Below are positions 1 through 5,908 of a stretch of 9,802 bases of DNA, piece after piece. The DNA lies in assembly GCA_041738285.1 (NCBI GenBank), contig JBGSQB010000037.1:1-9802 (forward strand), given 5' to 3'. Numbering within the stretch: position 1 is the first letter of the stretch; every line of letters begins with the position of its first letter. This DNA is from SZUA-521 sp041738285 (GTDB taxonomy: Bacteria > Pseudomonadota > Gammaproteobacteria > Pseudomonadales > Azotimanducaceae). The notes under the pieces were generated by a model. That model had not been told where the DNA came from, ran no database searches, and saw only the letters and a list, made by a program, of their open reading frames with translations. The translations under genes were made by a program, and so were the position numbers.

Positions 1-1
1 C

Positions 2-508
2 CTCCCGGCCGAACTCGACTTCGAGGTGCCACCGCCGCGGCGTCGTCGCTGGTGGTTGTTGCCGGCGACGCTGGCGGCAGCGCTGGCGTTGACCGGCCAG
101 GTGCTCTGGTTTCAGTTCGACCTCTGGTCGAAGGATCTGCGCTATCGACCGATCTACGAGCTGATCTGCCCTTACGTCGGTTGCACGTTGCAGCAGATGC
201 GCGCGCTCGCCTCCATCCAGTCACGCAACCTGGTGGTGCGTTCGCACCCGGAGACGCCCGGCGCACTCATTGTCGATGCGCTACTCGTGAATGAAGCACC
301 CTACCCACAACCGTTCCCGCTGGTGGAGCTGCGCTTTTCGTCGATGGCCGGCGCCCTGGTCGCCGGCCGCAGATTCGAGCCCGCCGAGTATCTCGCCGGA
401 GAACTCGCCGGCAGCACCATGATGGTGCCGAACACGCCTGTTCACATTTCACTCGAGATCGAAGACCCCGGCACCGACGCCGTCAACTATGTGATGGTGT
501 TTCGTTAG
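2..508 (+). CDS. DUF3426 family membrane protein, 3' part (5' end outside window)
   Basis: The frame is open to the left edge, so the GTG at 26 is probably internal and the true start lies outside. The visible 168 residues begin with an acidic then arginine-rich linker (RRRRWW), followed by one hydrophobic segment (about residues 17-37, WWLLPATLAAALALTG...) and an extracytoplasmic domain. That domain matches the DUF3426 pattern: a short Cys-containing motif (CPYVGC), a 'vrsHPetpgaL' segment, 'NeAPYPQPFPLVELRFS', 'AGRRFEPAEYLAG' and a closing beta strand ending 'AVNYVMVFR'. Family members usually carry an N-terminal MJ0042-type zinc ribbon, which would be upstream and is not visible. Their function is unknown. 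In gammaproteobacteria the gene commonly sits between prmA and dusB-fis, which fits the genes to the right. A 163-base gap with its own promoter separates it from dusB, so it is probably the last gene of a different unit. Confidence 0.85.
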   Translation, partial: LPAELDFEVPPPRRRRWWLLPATLAAALALTGQVLWFQFDLWSKDLRYRPIYELICPYVGCTLQQMRALASIQSRNLVVRSHPETPGALIVDALLVNEAPYPQPFPLVELRFSSMAGALVAGRRFEPAEYLAGELAGSTMMVPNTPVHISLEIEDPGTDAVNYVMVFR

Positions 509-600
509 CGCTCACTGACCAACAATTTGACAGAGGGGCGATCAAGCGCTCACAACGGTGGCGTCACGTCACGCTATCGATAGGTCGCAGTCGGTTGCGG

Positions 601-628
601 TTGCAAGGTCCAAATACGGCGGTATCAT
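601..628 (+). promoter_or_regulatory. Candidate sigma70 promoter of dusB-fis-purHD
   Basis: TTGCAA (601-606, 4 of 6 matches to the -35 consensus) and TATCAT (623-628, 5 of 6 matches to the -10 consensus) are separated by 16 bases. The expected start point falls in a C-rich run around 634-637, giving a leader of about 35 bases before the TTG start at 672. A 10-bp perfect palindrome (CTATCGATAG, 574-583) lies 17 bases upstream of the -35 box. The E. coli dusB-fis promoter is known to start with C and to have a GC-rich discriminator. The similar look here suggests growth-rate control, but that is inference. Confidence 0.5.
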
Positions 629-655
629 TGCTGCCCCCTTCGCACAGCACTCACG

Positions 656-662
656 AGCAGGA
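656..662 (+). promoter_or_regulatory. Ribosome binding site deciding the dusB start
   Basis: AGCAGGA, with an AGGA core at 659-662, sits 9 bases before the TTG at 672. The alternative GTG at 558 has only a GAGGGG 19 bases upstream, which is too far, and it would put the candidate promoter inside the coding region. Confidence 0.5.
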
Positions 663-671
663 CACCGGCGC

Positions 672-1655
672 TTGGTTTCTATCGGTCCAATCACGTTACG
701 CAATTCGATCGTGCTGGCGCCGATGGCGGGTGTCACCGACCTGCCGTTCAGAGAGCTTGCCTGGGAGTTGGGCGCGGGTTTGGTGGTTGGCGAAATGACC
801 AGTGCCAATCCGAACCTCTGGCACACGCGTTTATCCGTGCGTCGGCGTACGTACACCGATGGCATGGGGCCGCGGGCAGTGCAGATCGCCGGCGGCGACG
901 CCGCACACCTCGCGCTGGCCGCGCAGCGAGAAGAGGCGGCTGGCGCCGACATCATCGACATCAACATGGGCTGTCCGGCCAAGAAAGTGTGCGACAAGGC
1001 AGCCGGGTCATCGCTGCTCAAAGACGAAGCGCTCGTGGCAGAAATCCTGGAAGCGGCCGTTGCGGCTGTGCAGGTGCCGGTTACCGTCAAGATTCGTACC
1101 GGATGGTCGCCGGACATGCGAAATGGCGTGCGCATCGCGCGCATCGCCGAACAGGCAGGCGTCGTGAGCATCGCAGTTCATGGGCGCACGCGGGCTTGTC
1201 GCTTCGTGGGCGCAGTCGAGTACGACACCATCGCCGCCATCAAGGCTGCCGTTTCGATACCCGTGTTCGCCAACGGTGACATCGTCGACCTGCACAGTGC
1301 GCGTGCAGTGCTCGCGCATACGGCGGCAGATGGCATTCTGATCGGGAGAGCGGCGCTCGGCGCGCCCTGGTTGCCCGGCGATATCGCGCGCGGACTTACC
1401 AGCGGCGTTGAAGTGGCACCGCGCTCATATACCGAGCTCTTGAAGATCGTTTCGCGCCACGTGGCGCGCATGCACGAGTTCTATGGGGAAGACCGTGCGG
1501 TGGGCATCGTCTGCAAACACGTCAAGCGATACATGGAGCAGCTCGGTATTGCTCGTGACAGTTGGCATGCATTCAACCAAATCGAGACAGCCAGAGCGCA
1601 ACGCACGTTCCTGGCGCAGCTCGATCCGCAGCCTCGGGGGGCATTGGCGGCATGA
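672..1655 (+). CDS. dusB: tRNA-dihydrouridine synthase B
   Basis: FMN- and NADPH-dependent enzyme that reduces uridine to dihydrouridine in the D-loop of tRNA in the cytoplasm. I chose the TTG at 672 (327 aa; E. coli DusB is 321 aa), because MVSIGPITLRN aligns with the normal DusB N-terminus and a ribosome site precedes it. The frame stays open back to a GTG at 558, but those 38 extra residues look unlike the family and cover the promoter. Visible features: 'LAPMAGVTDLPFR' (15-27, flavin-binding start of the TIM barrel), 'INMGCPAKKV' (97-106) with the catalytic Cys101, 'VKIRTGW' (139-145) with Lys140, 'VHGRTR' (169-174), 'FANGDI' (199-204) and 'IGRAALG' (224-230). The C-terminal helical domain with 'KHVKRYM' binds tRNA in the family. 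Its stop overlaps the fis start by 4 bases (ATGA), so the two are translationally coupled, as in most gammaproteobacteria. Confidence 0.93.
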   Translation: MVSIGPITLRNSIVLAPMAGVTDLPFRELAWELGAGLVVGEMTSANPNLWHTRLSVRRRTYTDGMGPRAVQIAGGDAAHLALAAQREEAAGADIIDINMGCPAKKVCDKAAGSSLLKDEALVAEILEAAVAAVQVPVTVKIRTGWSPDMRNGVRIARIAEQAGVVSIAVHGRTRACRFVGAVEYDTIAAIKAAVSIPVFANGDIVDLHSARAVLAHTAADGILIGRAALGAPWLPGDIARGLTSGVEVAPRSYTELLKIVSRHVARMHEFYGEDRAVGIVCKHVKRYMEQLGIARDSWHAFNQIETARAQRTFLAQLDPQPRGALAA

Positions 1656-1975
1656 CGAAGACGCGGACGCGTAAAGGACGTAGGCCGAAGGACGTGAACA
1701 AGGCGACCGCAAACGGTGGTGTTGCGTTTGCAGACATCGATCAGCGACCGCTGCACCGATGCGTCAGCAGCGCGCTCGACCGGTACTTCGACACACTCGA
1801 TGGCGCCACGACTCATGGCTTGTACGATCTCGTCATCGCGGAAGTCGAACGCCCGTTGCTCGAAAGCGTGATGCGCTACGTCGACGACAATCAGACCCGC
1901 GCAGCCGACATGCTCGGTGTCAATCGCGGCACGCTGCGCCGCAAGCTGCAACTCCACGGTCTGCTGGACGGCTGA
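1652..1975 (+). CDS. fis: Fis nucleoid-associated DNA-binding protein
   Basis: Small homodimeric DNA-bending protein that activates rRNA promoters, organises the nucleoid and assists site-specific recombination. The ATG at 1652 overlaps the dusB stop, giving 107 aa against 98 in E. coli. From residue 31 onward the match is strong: 'QRPLHRCVSSALDRYF', then 'LYDLVIAEVERPLLESVMRY', then the helix-turn-helix (about 80-100) with NQTRAADMLGVNRGTLRRK, nearly identical to E. coli Fis. The N-terminus differs: residues 1-17 are strongly basic (TKTRTRKGRRPK) and I cannot recognise the beta-hairpin arm of E. coli Fis. A GTG at 1694 would give a 93-aa protein without the basic tail, but its AAGGA lies only 1-2 bases away, so I prefer 1652. 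purH follows after 6 bases. The 7-bp inverted repeat at 1709-1731 lies within the gene. Confidence 0.92.
   Translation: MTKTRTRKGRRPKDVNKATANGGVAFADIDQRPLHRCVSSALDRYFDTLDGATTHGLYDLVIAEVERPLLESVMRYVDDNQTRAADMLGVNRGTLRRKLQLHGLLDG
1709..1731. repeat. Inverted repeat GCAAACG-N9-CGTTTGC inside fis
   Basis: GCAAACG at 1709-1715 and its exact reverse complement CGTTTGC at 1725-1731 are separated by 9 bases (gtggtgttg). In the mRNA this could form a 7-bp hairpin with a 9-base loop about 57 bases after the fis start. The half-sites resemble those of an enterobacterial pur box, but there they abut, so PurR binding is not supported. Confidence 0.5.
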
Positions 1976-1981
1976 TTGAAC

Positions 1982-3547
1982 ATGACCGACACCCATTTGC
2001 GCCCCATACGCCGGGCGCTGCTCTCCGTTTCCGATAAGCAAGGCCTCGTGCCGTTCGCCCGTGCGCTGGCCGCCCGCGGTGTGGCGCTCTTGTCCACCGG
2101 CGGGACGCATCGGGCGCTCACCGAGGCCGGTCTCACCGTGCGCGAGGTCGCCGATTACACGGGCTTTCCGGAAATGATGGACGGTCGCGTCAAGACGCTG
2201 CATCCGCGCGTGCATGGCGGCCTGCTCGGTCGGCGCGGTACGGACGATGCGGTCATGGTCGCGCACGGTATCGATCCCATCGATCTCGTCGTTATCAATC
2301 TCTATCCCTTTGCAGCGACCGTTGCTCGCTCTGATGCGACTCGCGCCGATGCGATCGAGAACATCGACATTGGTGGGCCGGCCATGGTGCGCTCGGCCGC
2401 CAAGAACCACGCGGATGTGCTGGTGGTGGTCGACCCGGCAGACTATGACGCTGTGCTTGCTCACGTTGAGATGGGCGGCGGCGCAACTGCGCTCGAGTTT
2501 CGGGCTCGGTTCGCAGCCAAGGCATTTGCGCACACGGCACGCTATGACGCGGCGGTTGCCGAGTATCTCGGCCGCGACGGCGACGAACCGCCCGCCCAGT
2601 TTACGGCGGCGTTCGATCGCGTCAGCGCGCTGCGCTATGGCGAAAATCCGCACCAGCGTGCGGCGCTGTATGCGCAAGCCACCGGTGCACCCGCAGGCAC
2701 TGTCACCGGCGCTCGTCAGCTGCAGGGCAAGGAACTGTCGTACAACAACATTGCCGACACCGATGCTGCGCTCGAGTGCGTCAAGGTGTTCGATGCGCCA
2801 GCGTGCGTCATCGTCAAGCATGCCAATCCGTGCGGCGTCGCAGTTGCGGCTGACGCGCTCTCTGCCTATGCGCGCGCGTATGCGACGGATCCGACGTCGG
2901 CGTTCGGCGGCATCGTTGCCTTCAACAGACGCCTCGACGCGGCAACGCTGGAAGCCGTGCTCACGCAGCAGTTCGTCGAGGTCGTGATCGCACCGGAGGT
3001 GGATGACGCTGCGATCGCGGTCGCGGTGCGTAAGAAGAACGTGCGGCTGCTCGCGTGCGGCGCGTTTGGGGATCATGCGCGTGGCTGGGAACTCAAGCGT
3101 GTCGGCGGTGGCCTGCTGGTGCAGAGCGCAGATGAGACGCCGATCGTGGGCGATCGACTCGAGGTTGTGTCCCGGCGATCGCCAACGGACGCTGAGCGCG
3201 CCGATCTGCTCTTTGCATGGCAGGTTGCGTGGTTCGTGAAGTCCAATGCCATCGTGTACGCAAAGGATCAATGCACGGTCGGTATCGGCGCCGGTCAAAT
3301 GAGCCGCGTGGTGAGCGCCAGGATCGCTGCGCTCAAAGCGGCCGAGGAGGGGCTCATCGTCAAGGGTGCGGTGATGGCGTCCGATGCCTTCTTTCCGTTT
3401 CGAGATGGTATCGACGCCGCGGCCGAAGCAGGCATTCGTGCGGTGATTCAGCCCGGCGGTTCGATGCGTGATGCCGAGGTCATCGCGGCCGCGGACGAGC
3501 ACGACATGGCGATGCTGTTCACCGGCACTCGTCACTTCCGTCACTGA
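1982..3547 (+). CDS. purH: Bifunctional AICAR formyltransferase / IMP cyclohydrolase
   Basis: Catalyses the last two steps of de novo IMP synthesis: formyl transfer from 10-formyl-THF to AICAR, then ring closure. The ATG at 1982 gives 521 aa (E. coli 529). A TTG at 1976 is possible but the ATG fits the family better. The N-terminal MGS-like cyclohydrolase domain (about 8-195) shows 'LLSTGGTHRAL' (37-46), 'TGFPEMMDGRVKTLHP' (60-75) and 'ENIDIGGPAMVRSAAKNH' (126-143). The C-terminal AICAR transformylase domain shows 'YGENPHQ' (219-225), 'GKELSYNNIADTDAA' (249-263), 'VKHANPCG' (278-285) with the catalytic Lys279-His280 pair, 'DPTSAFGGIVAFNR' (303-316), 'KSNAIVYAK' (420-428), 'GIGAGQMSRV' (434-443) and 'SDAFFPFRDGID' (467-478). 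All key motifs are intact. It follows fis by 6 bases and precedes purD by 14 bases. Confidence 0.97.
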   Translation: MTDTHLRPIRRALLSVSDKQGLVPFARALAARGVALLSTGGTHRALTEAGLTVREVADYTGFPEMMDGRVKTLHPRVHGGLLGRRGTDDAVMVAHGIDPIDLVVINLYPFAATVARSDATRADAIENIDIGGPAMVRSAAKNHADVLVVVDPADYDAVLAHVEMGGGATALEFRARFAAKAFAHTARYDAAVAEYLGRDGDEPPAQFTAAFDRVSALRYGENPHQRAALYAQATGAPAGTVTGARQLQGKELSYNNIADTDAALECVKVFDAPACVIVKHANPCGVAVAADALSAYARAYATDPTSAFGGIVAFNRRLDAATLEAVLTQQFVEVVIAPEVDDAAIAVAVRKKNVRLLACGAFGDHARGWELKRVGGGLLVQSADETPIVGDRLEVVSRRSPTDAERADLLFAWQVAWFVKSNAIVYAKDQCTVGIGAGQMSRVVSARIAALKAAEEGLIVKGAVMASDAFFPFRDGIDAAAEAGIRAVIQPGGSMRDAEVIAAADEHDMAMLFTGTRHFRH

Positions 3548-3561
3548 CAAGCGAGGACAGC

Positions 3562-4845
3562 GTGAAAGTACTGGTCATCGGTGCGGGCGGCCGTGAACAC
3601 GCGCTTGCCTGGAAGACAGCGCAGAGCGCATCGGTCGATCATGTGTTCGTGGCGCCCGGCAATCCGGGCACGGCCAAAGAACCCAAGGTCACGAACGTGG
3701 CCATCGATCCACTCGACTTCGATGCGCTGATTGCCTTTGCCCGCACGAGCGACGTGGGTCTGACCATCGTAGGACCCGAGGTGCCGCTGGTGGCCGGCAT
3801 ACGCGACGCCTTCGATGCGAAAGGGCTGCGATGTTTCGGGCCTTCGCGCGCAGCTGCGCAACTGGAAGGGTCCAAGGCCTTCACCAAGGCGTTCATGGTG
3901 CGTCACGGCATTCCAACGGCGGCGTATCGCGCCTTCACAGATCTGTCGGCAGCGGAAGCGTACGTACGGGCATGCGGCGCGCCGATTGTAATCAAAGCCG
4001 ACGGCCTTGCCGCCGGTAAGGGTGTTGTAGTGGCAACGACGCTCGATGAAGCGCTCACGGCGCTGCGCGACATGCTGTCGGGTGATGCATTCGGCGAATC
4101 GGGACGACGCGTGGTGGTGGAAGAGTTTCTGGTTGGAGAAGAAGCGAGCTTCATCTGCATCGCCGATGGCAAGCGTGCGATTCCCTTTGCCAGCTCCCAG
4201 GATCACAAGGCCAGGGACGACGGCGATCGCGGTCCCAACACCGGCGGCCTCGGAGCCTATTCGCCTGCGCCTGTCGTGAGTCCGGCGATACACGCGCGCA
4301 TCATGCGCGAAGTGATCGACCCGACCGTCGCCGGCATGGCGGCTGATGGCGCCCCTTATGTAGGGTTTCTCTATGCCGGTGTCATCATTGCACCGGATGG
4401 TGCGGTGAAGGTCATCGAGTTCAACTGCCGCTTCGGTGATCCCGAGTGTCAACCGGTACTGATGCGGCTGCGCTCGGATCTCGTCGACCTGTGCCTCGCC
4501 GCACTCGATGCGCGCCTGGATCGCGTGGCGATGGACTGGGACGACCGCGCGGCGCTTGGCGTCGTCATGGCGGCCGGCGGCTACCCGGGTGAGTACGGCA
4601 AAGGCGATCCGATTTCCGGCTTGGATGCGGTCAACGCTTCTGACCTCAAGGTGTTTCATGCCGGCACCGCGCAGCGCGGCGACCAGGTGGTGACCAACGG
4701 TGGACGCGTGTTGACGGTCGTCGGTCTCGGAAACGATGTGGCCGCGGCGCAGCAGCGCGCCTACCAAGGCGTCGCGGCCATCGATTGGGATCACGTCTAC
4801 TACCGTCGCGACATCGGCTATCGGGCCATCGGCCGCCGCTTGTAG
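3562..4845 (+). CDS. purD: Phosphoribosylamine-glycine ligase (GAR synthetase)
   Basis: Second step of de novo purine synthesis: ATP-dependent joining of phosphoribosylamine and glycine. The GTG at 3562 follows GAGGA (3553-3557) with a 4-base gap. The protein is 427 aa (E. coli 429). Visible: N-terminal PreATP-grasp start 'MKVLVIGAGGREHALAWK' (1-18), 'IVGPEVPLVAGI' (69-80), 'FGPSRAAAQLEGSKAFTK' (92-109), the ATP-grasp lysine and glycine loop 'IKADGLAAGKGVVV' (144-157), 'VVEEFLVGEEASF' (185-197), the family signature 'RGPNTGGLGAYSPAP' (223-237), and the metal-binding segment 'EFNCRFGDPECQ' (286-297). The C-terminal domain (about 325-425) is complete. It is the last gene of the dusB-fis-purH-purD unit. 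I see no hairpin plus T-run after its stop. Confidence 0.97.
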   Translation: MKVLVIGAGGREHALAWKTAQSASVDHVFVAPGNPGTAKEPKVTNVAIDPLDFDALIAFARTSDVGLTIVGPEVPLVAGIRDAFDAKGLRCFGPSRAAAQLEGSKAFTKAFMVRHGIPTAAYRAFTDLSAAEAYVRACGAPIVIKADGLAAGKGVVVATTLDEALTALRDMLSGDAFGESGRRVVVEEFLVGEEASFICIADGKRAIPFASSQDHKARDDGDRGPNTGGLGAYSPAPVVSPAIHARIMREVIDPTVAGMAADGAPYVGFLYAGVIIAPDGAVKVIEFNCRFGDPECQPVLMRLRSDLVDLCLAALDARLDRVAMDWDDRAALGVVMAAGGYPGEYGKGDPISGLDAVNASDLKVFHAGTAQRGDQVVTNGGRVLTVVGLGNDVAAAQQRAYQGVAAIDWDHVYYRRDIGYRAIGRRL

Positions 4846-4855
4846 TCGCCAATGT

Positions 4856-4886
4856 CGCACGTGCGCAGCGCGATCGACGCGATAGT
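4856..4886 (+). promoter_or_regulatory. Possible promoter region before the CNB-fold gene
   Basis: The 49-base gap after purD holds a 10-bp palindrome, CGCACGTGCG (4856-4865), and a -10-like GATAGT (4881-4886). The latter lies only 8 bases before the ATG at 4895, and there is no Shine-Dalgarno sequence in between. If it is used, the transcript would be leaderless or nearly so. No good -35 box is visible, so this is weak. Confidence 0.25.
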
Positions 4887-4894
4887 GTTGGCGC

Positions 4895-5908
4895 ATGCTC
4901 GATCGCGTACTCCACGGCTTCGAACCCTTCGCGCAACTGGATTGGGCATCGCTTGCGACCCTTGCCCGGCATGCGCGACTGGTACGCGTCGCGCCGGGGC
5001 GGCGCCTGGCCGCTGAGCGCTTGGCGCGCGGCCGCTACTATCTGTGTCAGGGCAAAGTGCGCGCGCGTTGTCATGACGGCACGCTCTGCGAGATTGTGGC
5101 GGACACCGAGCGTGCGCGTTGGCCGCTGGTGGGAGCGGGCTTGCCCGCGAATGAGCCGGAGCGAAGTCACATCGAGATCGTCACCCTCACCCAGTGCGCG
5201 CTGCTCTGGGTCGATTCCGCGCCGGTCGACTTTCTGCTCGATGAGGCACCACTTGCCGGCTATCGCGTGGACTACCTGTGCGAGTCCGCGCAGCACCACG
5301 ACTGGCGCGAGCGGCTCATTGCCGGCGGGCTAGGCAGAATTGCGCCTCGGACATTGAAGGCACTATTCGACGCGCTCACACCACGGATTGCGCGCGCAGG
5401 TGAAACGGCATTCGAGGAGGGCGCTGCGGCCGATACGTTCTTCGTGATCGCACGTGGTAGCGCCGCCGTGTGGCGCAGCGGTCGGTTGCTGGCGCGACTC
5501 CAGACGGGTGACACCTTTGGCGAGGATGCGCTGCTGTCAGGCCGTCGGCGCAATGCGACTGTGCGCATGACGGCGGATGCAGAGCTGATGACACTCGATG
5601 GTCAGAGGTTCGACCGATTCATCGCGACTCCACTCGTGCGCTGGATCGATGCGGCACATCTGACGAGTCAGCACGTCGTCATCGAGGCAGTCGGTGAGCC
5701 CCGCGACGTATTGGATCGACGCAGCGTGCTGCCGATGGTGTTGACTGGAGCCGATCGCGGCACACGCGCGCTGTGGACATTCCTCGCGGCGCGCCGTGGC
5801 GTACCTGCATTCGCGCTCGCGGACGACAGTCAGGCCGGAACGGTCCTGCCCTTGGCCCAGGCGCGCAGACTGTCGATGGCGTCGGCGCGCAGCACCGACA
5901 ACGGGTAG
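4895..5908 (+). CDS. Cyclic-nucleotide-binding-fold protein, tandem CNB-like regions
   Basis: 337-aa protein, presumably cytoplasmic, with no signal peptide, transmembrane helix or helix-turn-helix visible. Residues 148-250 form a clear CNB-type beta barrel: 'RIARAGETAFEEGAAADTF' (164-182), 'FVIARGSAAVWRSGRLLARL' (183-202), then a phosphate-binding cassette 'FGEDALLSGRRRNATV' (208-223). In this cassette Glu210 and Arg219 sit where the ribose- and phosphate-contacting residues lie in CRP/PKA-R domains, so ligand binding is possible. Residues about 8-115 look like a degenerate first CNB region ('GRRLAAERLARGRYYLCQGKVRAR') that has lost the cassette. The tail (258-310) contains 'VLTGADRGTRALWTFLAARRG', which resembles the second half of a rhodanese domain without its catalytic Cys; this is uncertain. 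The last 26 codons overlap antisense with the AAA ATPase gene. No known name; probably a cyclic-nucleotide or redox sensor, function unknown. Confidence 0.72.
   Translation: MLDRVLHGFEPFAQLDWASLATLARHARLVRVAPGRRLAAERLARGRYYLCQGKVRARCHDGTLCEIVADTERARWPLVGAGLPANEPERSHIEIVTLTQCALLWVDSAPVDFLLDEAPLAGYRVDYLCESAQHHDWRERLIAGGLGRIAPRTLKALFDALTPRIARAGETAFEEGAAADTFFVIARGSAAVWRSGRLLARLQTGDTFGEDALLSGRRRNATVRMTADAELMTLDGQRFDRFIATPLVRWIDAAHLTSQHVVIEAVGEPRDVLDRRSVLPMVLTGADRGTRALWTFLAARRGVPAFALADDSQAGTVLPLAQARRLSMASARSTDNG

Noticed and set aside
527..555. Promoter using the perfect TTGACA at 527-532
   Set aside because: At 16-18 bases downstream the sequence (ctcaca/tcacaa/cacaac) does not resemble a -10 box.
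1709..1731. PurR operator
   Set aside because: Half-sites are similar, but the 9-base spacing does not fit the abutting half-sites of a known pur box, and the site lies inside a coding region.
2214..2987. 257-codon + strand frame within purH
   Set aside because: A +1 frame of purH made mostly of Ser/Arg/Pro; no family features.
1481..3550. 689-codon open frame on the - strand opposite fis and purH
   Set aside because: It lies antisense to purH, whose motifs are intact. Its translation is rich in Arg/His/Ala with no recognisable domain, typical of antisense frames in high-GC coding DNA.
3541..4896. 451-codon open frame on the - strand opposite purD
   Set aside because: Exact shadow of purD, with biased Arg/His composition, no recognisable motif and no ribosome site.
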